Program-made: the position numbers and the translations under genes
Assembly (NCBI RefSeq): GCF_029962835.1
Contig: NC_080587.1
Span: 55,333,528-55,397,527, forward strand
From: Magnolia sinica
Taxonomy: Eukaryota; Streptophyta; Magnoliopsida; Magnoliales; Magnoliaceae
DNA: 64,000 nt
Direction of reading: 5' to 3'
Notes under the pieces: generated by a model
The model's database searches: none
Told to the model about the DNA's origin: nothing
The model's input: only the letters and a program-made list of their open reading frames with translations
Shown: positions 1 through 11,500 of the stretch, in pieces
Layout: every line of letters begins with the position of its first letter
Numbering within the stretch: the stretch's first letter is position 1

Positions 1-431
1 CCACAACTTTAAGCATCTAGAATGGTGTCTATGTACATGGATGAGTTGTACAATTTAGCACTTCGTAGCAATAAACATTGGATTTAAACCACAATCACAA
101 GTATCGTGTTGCAATGTTACATCTTTGCACATTATAAAACAATTTTGAATAAGGTTTGAAGTATTGGCCGCCTTATTGGTGGTGAATGATATGATACCTA
201 ATACACTGATGTAAATCCTTGGTTTTCAATGACAAGTGGGGTCCATGGTCTAATAATCCAAACCCATGCCTGTTTGTCCTAACAGCAGATGGACTATGCC
301 TAAGAATCTCCTCAATAGGACAATCTTAACCAATCAATTTTTGGCTTGTATATAAAAGGTTACGTTGTCTTGTCTCACTCATGTACCATTTCATGTTATA
401 TACATTGTATTATATACATAGTTGAATATAT
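1..431. other. Unassigned AT-rich sequence
   Basis: No coding, RNA or repeat structure was recognised here. It forms the left flank of the foldback element that follows. Confidence 0.4.
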
Positions 432-757
432 ATTGTATGAGGTTTACAGTAATCTTGAAGTGCAGAAAATTTTCAAGTATATGCATTTTAGTCTGAATTC
501 CTTCTCTAATCACGATAGCCTTGGGAGGGTTGATCTGAGGGATGGGTTAAGTGCAAAAGGGCCGATTAAAACTATATTGGGTTATCTTGTTGGTCCTAAA
601 ATCATTATGTTCAACAAGATAACCCAATATAGTTTTAATCAGCCCTTTTGCAATCAACCTCCCAAGGCTATCGTGATTAGAGAAATAACTCGGACTGAAA
701 TGCACATACTTGGAAATTTTTTGCACTCTAAGATTACTATAAACCTCGTACAATTTA
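432..757. repeat. Foldback (MITE-like) inverted repeat
   Basis: Two arms, 432-592 and 612-756, are reverse complements around a ~19-base loop. The inner 25 bases of each arm pair perfectly (core GGGTTATCTTGTTG against CAACAAGATAACCC). The outer parts pair with scattered mismatches and one ~15-base insertion in the left arm near 538-553. Because of the symmetry, both strands encode near-identical short peptides, which are not genes. A superfamily cannot be assigned, since no clear target-site duplication was found. Confidence 0.8.
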
Positions 758-1049
758 CTTGAAAATTTTCATCATTTATAACTCATCTGGTATAAAGAGC
801 TTGTCCTTCTCTACTAACCGAACATAAAACACGAACTCAATGGCAATTTTTCAACCTATGAATCTTGTGTATATACAGAAAAGCAACAAAAGTGGTTAAT
901 GCTTTTAATCATTCAATGTCCAACTACCATACATTTTTCAACCTCATTTGTATAGATGGAATATTCCATTGTAGGGACTGCCTAATGAATAGTCTGGAAG
1001 ATTGGTTCTCATCCACAAAAAAATAGATGCCTAGCTTGTTTTTAAATGT
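758..1049. other. Unassigned intergenic sequence
   Basis: AT-rich sequence with no feature I can support. Confidence 0.4.
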
Positions 1050-1535
1050 ATTAGTTCAAAATTGATGGAGCAGACCCATATGTGCGTTGAAACTATCCAG
1101 ATGTTGAACGGGGGTCCCTGAAAGGTGGGAACTACTGTTACGACCGTGATGAAGCTATCCATTTCTTATGGATAACATTGGAGTGGTCTGACCATTTGGA
1201 CAGACTGTGTTTATGTATTTGCTCGAAATTAATAGAGCAGACCTGGATGTGCGTCACAACTATCCGGATGTTGAACGGGGGTCCATAGAAGGTGGGAACC
1301 GCTGTTATGACTATGATGAAGCTGTCTATTTTCCTTGGATAGGCCGTGTTTATGTATTTACTTGAAATTGATGGAGTAGACCCGGATGTGCGTCGGAGCT
1401 ATCCGGATGTTGAGCAGGGGTCCCTGGAAGATGGGAATCACTGTTATGACCATGATGAAGCTATCTATTTTCTATCGACAGCATTGGAGTGGCCTGGCCA
1501 TTTGGACAGGCCGTGTTTATATCTGTATTTATAGG
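1050..1535 (+). repeat. Three-copy ~167-bp tandem repeat
   Basis: Copies start near 1061, 1228 and 1367. Each begins with a variant of 'attgatggagcagacc', continues through 'ctatccggatgttga' and 'ggggtccctggaaggtggga', and ends 'ggacaggccgtgtttat'. The middle copy lacks ~28 bases before its end. Copies differ mainly by transitions. Overlapping ORFs of 62 residues arise from the third copy and look like chance. The block abuts the telomere-like satellite. Confidence 0.8.
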
Positions 1536-4198
1536 GACCACACCCTTAACCTAAACCATACCCTAAACCTATAACCTAAACTTATAAACTAAACCTATAA
1601 CCTATAACCTAAACCCAAACCTTAACCTAAACCTATAACCAAAACCTATAACCTATAACCTAAACCTAAACCTTAAACCTAAATGTATTCTCAAATCCCT
1701 AAATCAAATCCCTAAACCTAAACCTAAAACCTAAATGTATTCTCAAATCCTTAAACCTAAACCTACACCTAATCCTAATCTCAACTCCCTAACCTAAACC
1801 TAAACCTAAACTTGAAAACCCATACCTAAACCCAATCCCGAACCTGAACTCGGTTTCCTAAACCAAAACCTTAACCTATTCTCAATTACCTAAAGCTATA
1901 ACCAATAACCTATAACCTAAACCTAAACTTAAACCTAACCTAAACCTATAACCTTAACCTAAACCTAAAACCTAAATGTATTCTCAAATCCTTAAACCTA
2001 AAGCTACACCTAATCCTAATCTCAACTACTTAACCTAAACCTAAAATTGAAAACCCAAACCTAAACCTGATCCCGAACCCGAACCCAATTTCCTAAACCT
2101 AAACCTTAACCTATTCTCAATTCCCTAAAGCGATAACCTATAACCTATAACCTTAAACTAAACCAAAACCTATAACCTAAACCTAAACCTTAACCTATTC
2201 TCAATTCCCTAAAGCGATAACCTATAACCTATAACCTTAAACTAAACCAAAACCTATAACCTAAACCTTAACCTATAACCTATAAGCTATAACCTAAACT
2301 TATAACCTATAACCTAAGCTTAACCTAAACCTAAAACCTAAACCTAAACCTATAACCTAAACCTATAAACTAAAACCTAAACCTAAAACTGTAACCTAAA
2401 TGTATTCTCAAATCCCTAAACCTAAACCTACACCTAATCCTAATCTCAACTCCCTAACCTAAACTTGAAAACCCAAACCTAAACCCAATCCCGAACCCGA
2501 ACCTAATTTCCTAAACCTAAACCTTAACCAATTCTCAATTCCCTAAAGCTATAACCTATAACCTATAACCTAAACCTATCACCTATAACCTATAACCTAA
2601 GCCTAATCCTTAACCTAAACCAATAACCTATAACCTAAACCAATAACCTAAACTCAATTCCCTAAACCTTAACCTATACTTATAACCTAAACCTATTCTC
2701 AAATCCCAAAACCTATAACCTAAACCTAAACCTAAACTCAATTCCCTAAACCTTAACCTATAACCTAACCTAAACCTAAACTCAATTCCCTAAACCTTAA
2801 CCTATAACCTAACCTAAACCTATACTTATAACCTAAACCTATTCTCAAATCTCAAAACCTATAACCTAAGCCTAAACCTTAACCTAAACCTATAACCTAT
2901 AACCTAAACCTAAACCTAAATTCAATTCCCTAAACCTTAACCTATAACCTAACCTAAACCTATACTTATAACCTAAACCTATTCTCAAATCCCAAAACCT
3001 ATAACCTAAACCTAAACCTATAGCTAATAACCTAAACTTAAAACCTAAACCTAAACCTCAAACCTAAATGTATTGTCAAATCCTTAAACCTAAACTAACA
3101 CCTAATCCTAATATCAACTGTTTAACCTAAACCTAAACTTGAAAACCCAAACCTAAACCTGATCCCGAACCCGAACCCGATTTCCTAAACCTAAACCTTA
3201 ACCTATTCTCAATTCCCTAAAGCTATAACCTATAACCTAAACCTATAACCTAAACCTAAACCTAAAAGCTAAACTTAAACCTAAACCAAAACCTATAACC
3301 TTAACCTAAACCAAAACCTATAACCTAAACCTTAACTTATAACCTATAACTTATAACCTAAACTTATAACCTATAACCTAACCTTAACCTAAACCTATAA
3401 ACTAAAACCTAAACATAAACCTGAAACCTAAATGTATTCTCAAATCCCTAAACCTAAACATACACCTAATCCTAATCTCAACCCCTTAGCCTAAACCTAA
3501 ATTTGAAAACCCAAACCTAAACCCAAACCCGAACCCGATTTCCTAAACCTAAACCTTAACCTATTCTCAATTCCCTAAACCTTAACCTATAACCTAACTT
3601 AAACCTATAACTTACACTTATAACCTAAACCTAAACCTATAACCTCAACCTAAAACCTAAACCTAAACCAAAAACTTAAATTTATTCTCAAATCCCTAAA
3701 CCTAAACCTACACCTAATCATAATCTCAACTCCCTAACCTAAACCTAAACCTAAACTTGAAAACCGAAACCTAAACCCGATACCGAACCCGAACCCGAAC
3801 TCAATTTCCTAAACCTAAACCATAATCTATTCTCAATTCCCTAAAGCTATAACCTATAACCTATAACCTATAACCTAAACCTAAATAACCTAAACCTAAA
3901 CCTAAACTTATAACCTTAACCTAAACCAAAACCTATAACCTAAACCTTAACCTATAACTTATAACCTATAACCTATGACCTAAACTTATAACCTAAAACC
4001 TATAACCTAAACTTATAACCTATAACCTAACCTTAACCTAAACCTAAAACCTAAACCCAAACCTAAAACCTAAATGTATTCTCAAATCCCTAAACCTAAA
4101 CCTACACCTAATCCTAATCTCAACTCCCTAACCTAAACCTAAACCTAAACCTGAAAACCCAAACCCAAACCTAAACCCGATCCCTAACCTGAACCCGA
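1536..4198. repeat. Telomere-like composite satellite block
   Basis: About 2.7 kb is built almost entirely from degenerate CCTAAAC/CCTATAAC units, variants of the plant telomere repeat CCCTAAA. A longer module starting 'cctaaatgtattctcaaat' and running into 'tcccgaacccgaac' recurs near 1730, 1970, 2395, 3065, 3428, 3675 and 4070 at irregular 240-670 base spacing, so there is a higher-order organisation. No pure CCCTAAA run occurs, so this is an interstitial or subtelomere-derived array rather than a chromosome end. No gene lies within it. Confidence 0.85.
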
Positions 4199-4489
4199 TT
4201 GATGTAATAATGTATAGCACAATCACATGGCAACAAATAAGAAAATCTTGCTTTGTTGGCAAGCATACTCGAACTCAAGCATCACAAGAAAATCTTACAT
4301 GGATGAATGTGATGTGGATAAGATTGTTTGTGTTTGGATGGATGTAGTTTATGTTTGGATGAATGTAGTTTATGTTTGGATGGATTTATGTAGTTTGGGT
4401 TTAAATAGATGTCAATGTGAATATGATGAAATATATTATATAACAAGTGTATATCAGGAATTTTGAGCTGGAATAGTGGAAAAAAAAAA
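4199..4489. other. Unassigned sequence with short 'tttggatggatgtagtttatg' tandem
   Basis: A ~24-base motif around TTTGGATGGATGTAGTTTA repeats about three times between 4330 and 4400. Nothing else was recognised. Confidence 0.45.
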
Positions 4490-5326
4490 AAGAGACTTTT
4501 ACCTATGAAATATTTCGTAGGTAAAAGTCTCATTCACGTTTTTTAGCTATGAAACGTTTTGTATATAAAAGACAACCTTTAGCGATGAAAATGTTTGTTG
4601 GTAAAAGTAAACTTTTCGAATTGTTCCGAAAAATGTTAATAGCCTTTAGCGACGAAACGTTTCTTAGGCAAAAGTCTTACCCACGTTTTTTAGCTACGAA
4701 AATTTTTGTAGGTAAAAGTAAACTTTTTGAATTTTTTTTCAAAAATTTAAAACAATCTTTAGCGACGAAGGTGTTCATCAGTAAAATTAAACTTTTCAAT
4801 TTTTTAAAAAAATTGTTAATTTTCTATTTTAAAGACCACTTTGCCGACGAAACTTTTCGTCGGTAAAAATGTTCTTTGCTTTTTATCGACAAAAATAGTC
4901 ATCGGTAAAAATCTTAGTGGAAACTTTTTTAACTTAAAAATATAACACGTTTACCGACGAATATTTTCGTTGGTAAAAATATTATTCCCAACGGTTTTGG
5001 TTCGTCGGTAAAAGTCACAAAAATTTTCTAAATTAAATACACTACACTTTTACCGACAAAAATTTTCGTCGGTAAAAGTGGTTCAGTGCTTTTTACCAAC
5101 GAAAAGTTTCGTCGGCAAAACTCTTAGTGGGAAAAATTTCAATACAGGGGGAAAATTACTTTTACCGACGAAAATTTTCGTCAGTAAAAAAATAATTTTC
5201 GACGGAAAAAAATTTCGTATTGTTTTACCGATGAAAAAAAATTTCGTCGGTAAAACACTACTTTTACCGATGAAATTTTTTTCGTCAGTAAAAATTTCAT
5301 CACTAAAAACGTTGTTTCTTGTAGTG
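4490..5326. mobile_element. CACTA transposon remnant (subterminal repeat region and 3' end)
   Basis: The right edge reads TTTCTTGTAGTG, the reverse complement of the CACTA terminus CACTACAAGAAA, ending at 5326. Inward lie many copies of the palindromic subterminal unit 'taccgacgaaaattttcgt' followed by 'cggtaaaa', in diverging versions from ~4495 onward. No matching CACTACAAGAAA left end was found, so the left terminus appears deleted or diverged. No transposase is present. Long ORFs on both strands are by-products of the repeats. Its repeat sequence differs from that of the 11-18.8 kb element, so it is a separate family. Confidence 0.8.
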
Positions 5327-7722
5327 TCCATTCCAATAAGAGCACACCTAAGATCATGGCAAGTAAATCTCATAAATAACAAAGGAACACACAGCAAAAT
5401 CCACTATGAATTTGAACTTTTCAAGTATAAGGTTGAAAGGAAATACATAAGGTAACAGAAGAAGAAAGGAAAGATCTACAACACTGGGTCCTCGGCTCAA
5501 CTCCTATCCAAGCTCCGTTGCTACGATGCTGACCTAGGATCTCCTGCATGCATTAATCATGCATAAGCTTATAGAAAGCTTAGAGGGTGGTGAAAGTGTG
5601 TGACAATGATGCTCAGAAGAAGATAGAGAATGCATAAGTGAGTTATGATCAATACTAATACCACTAGCCTTACCAAGGCTGTCATGAATGCAAGAAGCTA
5701 TACCATGGTAGTACAATAATGCTGGAAGCCATACCAAGGCTATATAATGCAATGAATACTGGGCGTCATGCCAAGGCGATGCAATATAAGGCTTATACAG
5801 CTGATGCAAATGCCATGCAAAGTGATGTCAGTCCTCATATCTAAACCACATATCAGTATTATTCCATTATAAGGGATCTACCAGGGTCAAGTACACTGTA
5901 GGATGACTACCGCTCTTCAGACCCGCACAATCAAACGAGCGTAAGAGACCTCACTACCCGCCCGTGGTCAGTCAATCACCAACAAGGCTCGACGGTAGCA
6001 AACCCATTCATGAGCTGGTCAAACTCAGCCTAAATATTGCCCTCTTTCTCTCAGGCGGGTAAGGCCACACCCCAACCCAACCGACTACATGACAGTGGGA
6101 GTCACAGCCTAATGGTGTAAGGCCCTCTTATGCACATGGTTCCACCCGGTTACAGTGCTGGGGCAGATCCTTGGTACCATGGAAGTTTTAGGGTTTTCAC
6201 CCAATGGCATCATATGCACCCCATATATTTAAGTAACATTTCTGGTGTCTAATCACGGCCATCCATGATGAATTTGTGGAGGCTACGGTCCTGATGAAGC
6301 AATGGCGAATATTCACATACTATGCAATGCTAGATGCATGAATCATACAATCAACCATGCATAAATTCCAATCAACCATGGATAAATTCCAAGCATCTAA
6401 CGTGCTCGAGAGGGGATGCTATGTCCCTCGGAGAAGGTAACATGCAATGCTCAATGACACTACCATGGCCACACACACATAGTGTCAACCAAGCATGTAA
6501 TGATGTACATGGGTCATGAAAATAAATCTAGACACACTATGTGGCGATATACGAAGTATTACACTCCTCCTATCAAGAAGGAACTAAGACTAGCTACTTA
6601 GACAATATCCATAAGGAATCTCACCTCTAGTGGGGCCCATTTACCCGGGGTAAACCATGAGACTAAGCATACAAGCTATGGGTCTAAATAATATAGGAGC
6701 CTAATAGAGTCTAAGATGAGCATTCAATCACACTTAGATACAACTGGGCTTAGAGAGATCCATAATGAGGACATTTAACCATCATTCCCCAAAAGGCATA
6801 AGAACCATGAACTAATTGGATAGAAGGCCCAAGGCCCATAATCAAGATAAAAATAGGTGGCCACATACATATATCCCTCATAATGGGCCATAAGAGTAGG
6901 GGTCTAGTGCTACATTCAACAACATGGGCACTAAGAGGGGAATTAAGGCCCAAGGCTCAATTCTCAATGGCCATAGAATTTCATACATTAAGTTGGACTT
7001 GGTGTGCAGCCTGCGTACATAATGTATGGCCTAAAAAATAAGTTTAAGTTTGAATGAAATGGGCCCCACTACATCAGCCCAATAACTAGCAATTTAAGTG
7101 GACAACCAAGGGCCCAATACCATCCTTATCTCAGCCCACAAGTCCATTAAAATGGTGGAAGTCGGCCTAATACATGGCTAGACCAAGCTGGGATGTCCCA
7201 ACCCACTCTAGGCCCACGGGATGCCCCAAAAATCAGATCTAAGATAGGGTCCTCATGTGATCACTAGAGGTGACCCAAAAGAATGCACTGATTAAGCCCA
7301 AAGATTATAAGAAAACATAAGTATGCAACATGTACACAAGTTCTCAATATGGTGGGCCCCACAGCCAAATAAAGTTTTAACCATAAAAATGTACATTTAA
7401 GGCCCTTTGATAAACTTTTAGCTCATCTGACTTCCTAGACCTACTAAAGTCCAAAAATTAATCAACTATGCGGAAACAATCTCATAAAGGCCAATAATAT
7501 TCATAAGGGTCCCCACCAGATGGAGGTTATATATACATCATAAAAAGATCAAATAGGCCCGCCACTAGACTGCGAGTCCAGCAGTAACCCAAGACAGAAA
7601 GTGTCCCCATAATCGGGCGTCTAAGGCTTAGATGGCTTGGACCAAACATACGTTAAGATAGGCTCCACATACATTCATATTGAGCCTCAATAAATTGCCT
7701 ATGATCTATGGTGGGGCCTTTA

Positions 7723-7867
7723 ACCATCCATAAAGGAACCCATGGGCCTACTTTAGGATCACCCAAGAGGACATCCAACCTCAACTGGTTCTCAAGAGGT
7801 AGCCTGCCTCTAACCAAATACAAATCAAGGCCCAAGGCCTAAACCAATCATAGACCTAGTGGGCAAT
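7723..7867 (+). repeat. 145-bp perfect direct repeat, copy 1
   Basis: Identical base for base to 8305-8449 (offset 582). It begins ACCATCCATAAAGGAACCC and ends CATAGACCTAGTGGGCAAT. Confidence 0.95.
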
Positions 7868-8304
7868 CGTATCGGTCCGTGCTAATATCACTCAATGTTA
7901 GCAAGTTGTGTAGGTCCCACCATGATGTGTGGGCTATATCCACACCGTCCACCCATTTTTCGAGATCATTTTAGAGCATGGGCCAAAAAATCAGGTAGAT
8001 CTAAAGCTCAAGTGGACCCCACCATAGAAAGCAATGGGGATTGAATACTTACCGTTGAAAACTTCTTTGGGGCCACATAAGTTTTGGATCTGCCTCATTT
8101 TTAGGCCCATGCCATAAAATGAGGTTACAAAACAAATGAACGGTTTAGATATAACACATGTGTGTTATTGTCAATAGTTTCAAATGATGGTGGGTATATC
8201 CTTTCAATGTACCACCGTATTACAAACAAAAAAGGGAATTAAGCTTATCCCATGGTAACAGGAACAGTCCCTGCCATGGGTAATGATGATGTTTTTTGAA
8301 TTCC
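7868..8304 (+). repeat. 437-bp insert flanked by 145-bp direct repeats; dispersed-family copy
   Basis: It contains 'cccaccatgatgtgtg', 'tatccacaccgtccaccca' and the downstream 'aagttttggatctgcctc', the same order as the dispersed family at 21.2 and 32.9 kb. Near 8251 there is a small hairpin (CCCATGG ... CCATGGG). No coding. Confidence 0.7.
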
Positions 8305-8449
8305 ACCATCCATAAAGGAACCCATGGGCCTACTTTAGGATCACCCAAGAGGACATCCAACCTCAACTGGTTCTCAAGAGGTAGCCTGCCTCTAACCAAA
8401 TACAAATCAAGGCCCAAGGCCTAAACCAATCATAGACCTAGTGGGCAAT
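8305..8449 (+). repeat. 145-bp perfect direct repeat, copy 2
   Basis: Exact second copy of 7723-7867. The sequence before and after the pair differs, so the duplication ends sharply. Confidence 0.95.
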
Positions 8450-10727
8450 TACACAAAGCCCAATTCATAAGCAATATGGTGGGCCCATAAGCAAGGTTTG
8501 GGCCCAAACATAAGGGTCATAAACCCACATATTGTGGTGGGCCTTGTGGGTAGCCCGGTATTCCAACCATATGGACAAATTCTCATGTTTAAAACAAGTG
8601 AATCGGGCCTCAAATCTTGGCCCAAGTATGTGGTTAACTTAGTGGGAAACCAAGGGCCCAACTATTAGTGTATGTTGGCCTATAAACCCATCACAATAGC
8701 ATAGAAAATATAGGCCCAAAGGTCCAATGGGCCTATCTGGAAAGTTCCAACCCAAGTGGACCTATAGAATCCTACTATTAAATATGTACATTGATCCAAC
8801 TAAGCCCAACTGGGGTGGGCCTCAAATACGTATTAATTAAGCCCAAGGCATGATAGGCAATGGGGCAAGATATGTGTGTAAACAACTCCAAATCTGGTGG
8901 GCCATGCTACCCCAAAACAGGCACTTATGGGCAGCAAGTTTGGGCCTTTTGCTGAAATTCCAGCCCACCCATATTCTGGGTCTGCTAGAGCCCAACAATA
9001 ATCATAAAGGGTTAAGTATGAGTTCTCTGATGGCCCATATATATCTCTGTGGGTCCCACCAGATGGAAGGACTGAATTTCACACATAAATAAGGGGGACC
9101 ATACTACTGGACTGAAAGTCCAGTAATGGTCTAATGAGCCTGGGTGTCCCAAGGGTGAAAAGTGTTATGGGCCTGGCCATGTCCCACATGGACCACAATT
9201 AGATGGATGGTGGGAGAAACAAATACATCAAGGTGGGCCCACAGGGTGGGCTGGATGGCCAGCCAAGGCTGGACACCCCAGCCTGGGTGTACCAACCTGG
9301 TGGGCTGGTCCAGCCCATACCACGATCGGTACAGGGGTCCTTTGATCCTAAAACCTGACAGGTAGGTCCTATCATGGGTGGGCCACACCTCTACAAAATT
9401 TTAAAATTTTTCGATAATCAAAAATATATTAATTAAATTAAGAAATATAAGTTGTCCAGAGAATCTTTTAAGTGCAGAATTCTGGACAGACCCTGATTGA
9501 GCACCCAAAAGGGGTGGGCCCAGGGTATTAAAAAATTGGAGAAAATTGATTTCAACATCCCCATATATGTATAGTACAAGGTAGGGTCCACCAAAGTGGC
9601 CCACCTATTCAAAAAATATTTTATATTTTTAAGTTTCCAGACTGCAATGTTGTTGGAATTACAGCAGAAAATCCAACGAGGTACCCATATTGGCCCACTC
9701 TTTTGGGGACTCAAATGAGGTCAGTTGAGGCTGAACTTTGGCATGCTCAAAGGCCTAGGACATACAAATTCAAAAATTATATATTACTCAGTACAAAACT
9801 CCCCACCAAAAGACCTAAATTTTGGCCTTAAGTTGGCCCTAAAATCTGTCTAGACAGTTCTGGACAACAACATGTAATTAAAAGGAATTAAATGTAGACA
9901 TCTTTTATAATGGGATTTATCCCCATAAAATCATGTTGTGGACCACCCCAGTAGGCCCCACAAATTTTCAGGCCTTCCCCATCATCAAGAACCCCTTACA
10001 TGTGCCCCATTTAGGTGGATTTTGGGGCCACCTGTCTAAGGATGGACTACCATGGGCATCCAACCTCCTTGGATGGTCTGGGATTTTTTTGTTGGTCCAT
10101 AAGGTGGGCCACACACGCATGATTAGAATGCTAACATCAAAGAAAAATAAAGGATCGGTCACAAGAGGAGGAGCTCCGCCACATTGAGGCCCATCACTTC
10201 ATCAATCACACCACACATTTCATTGATTCACTTGTTACAACATGGATCAACCACATGTATGTCCTAGAATCAAGATCAACGGTTGGGATGCCATCCCAAT
10301 CATGATTCTAAGGTCTAGATGACCTATCATCTAATGAAATCCAACGAGTCCTTCATGATGGGGCCCATAAGGGGAAAACTCCATGCATGGGATATGCATG
10401 CATGAAATAGGCCATTTGGCCACATATAAGGGGTGGTGTAGGATCTCCACCATGGGTTGGTGGGTCCTACCCTTCCATATGAAAGAAATAATATATCCAG
10501 AACATGGAATTGAAAATACTACATCCTAGAAGTACACCCACCTTAGATTTCTTCCAAACTTGTATCCCTAGCTTCTAATACTCCAAGGATGATGTATTAA
10601 TGGGCAAGATGGGATATAGATGGTTGGATTGAGAGGAATTTGAGGTGAAAAGGGCTAGAATGGGATGGCTAGGTGGGGACATCCCACCCTCTCTTGCTAA
10701 GGAGGAAATGAGAATAAGAAAGGGAGG

Positions 10728-10731
<4 letters not shown>

Positions 10732-10776
<45 letters not shown>
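10732..10776 (+). repeat. (GA)n microsatellite
   Basis: About 22 uninterrupted GA units. Confidence 0.95.
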
Positions 10777-10778
<2 letters not shown>

Positions 10779-11109
10779 TTTAAGCTTAACAATCATTTCT
10801 TTCTTGCCTTAGGTAGAGAAAGGTCATGATTGAAGTAAGGAGTTAGAAATAATGTTGTAAGGCTAGTAGGCTTTCTAGGTCTTTGGGTGGTATTTTAGAG
10901 ATAGGTGGTATAGGAATAGGGTTTTAGATAGTGTGTAGTGTGTGTTGAAAATTGGTGCCAAAAAATGGGACCAACCTAGAAACCCATGCACACCATCTCT
11001 AAGTGGGCCACATGACCATGATCAAGGGCTAGAAAATGAAATGCACACAACTTATGATCTACACATCGGATGGATGCACTAAACACGTTATCCACTACAA
11101 GAAAAGGGG

Positions 11110-11500
11110 GCTTTAGCCTCAGTTCAAAATTGTGGTTAAAAAGGTTAAAAACTGAGGCTAAAGCCTTTAGCCTCAGTTGTCCAAACCGAGGTTGAAAACC
11201 CCGTGGCCAAAGGCTTTAGCCTCACTTTTAGCAACCGAGGCTAAAATGACTTTTATAGCCTCGGTTCTTCAAGTGAGGGTAAAAGAACCTTTTAACTTCA
11301 GTTTTCTCGAAATGCTGCTAAATCAAAATTTTAGCCTCCATTGTTTCCAACCGAAACTAAATCCAAATTTTAGCCTTAGTTGCCTCCAATTGAAGCTAAA
11401 TCTAATTTTAACATCGGATCTCAACAAACGAGGCTAAAGCCTTTAACCACGGGAGTCATAGTCTCAGTTTAGGTAATTGAGGAAAAATTGAGACTAAAGA
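11110..11500. repeat. CACTA left subterminal repeat array
   Basis: Repeated variants of 'tttagcctcagttg' alternate with 'accgaggctaaa', giving short palindromes roughly every 40-60 bases. Confidence 0.85.

Larger units (their letters stand above)
5327..11092 (-). mobile_element. Diverged LTR F' (gypsy-type), 3' portion, minus strand
   Basis: Read on the minus strand, 5540-5600 matches 35700-35758 of solo LTR F through 'caccaccctctaagctt' and 'ataagcttat'. The 5990-6080 segment matches 34860-34985 (ggggtgtggcctta, tttgaccagctca, cgagcc). The 6140-6200 segment matches 34750-34790. So this is an older, oppositely oriented relative of LTR F. The central part (6.7-9.4 kb) is rich in gggcccac-type motifs like those at 33.6-34.4 kb. 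No coding region is supported. It probably continues across the CACTA insertion to 18967. The left boundary is not defined. Confidence 0.55.

Noticed and set aside
346..762. 138-residue ORF and its minus-strand partner with similar peptides
   Set aside because: The similarity is produced by the inverted repeat at 432-757; no protein feature is present.
1536..4198. True telomere at the window edge
   Set aside because: The repeats are degenerate, interrupted by longer modules and followed by ordinary TE-rich DNA on both sides.
4549..5455. ORFs of 105 and 125 residues plus a minus-strand ORF
   Set aside because: They read through palindromic CACTA subterminal units on both strands.
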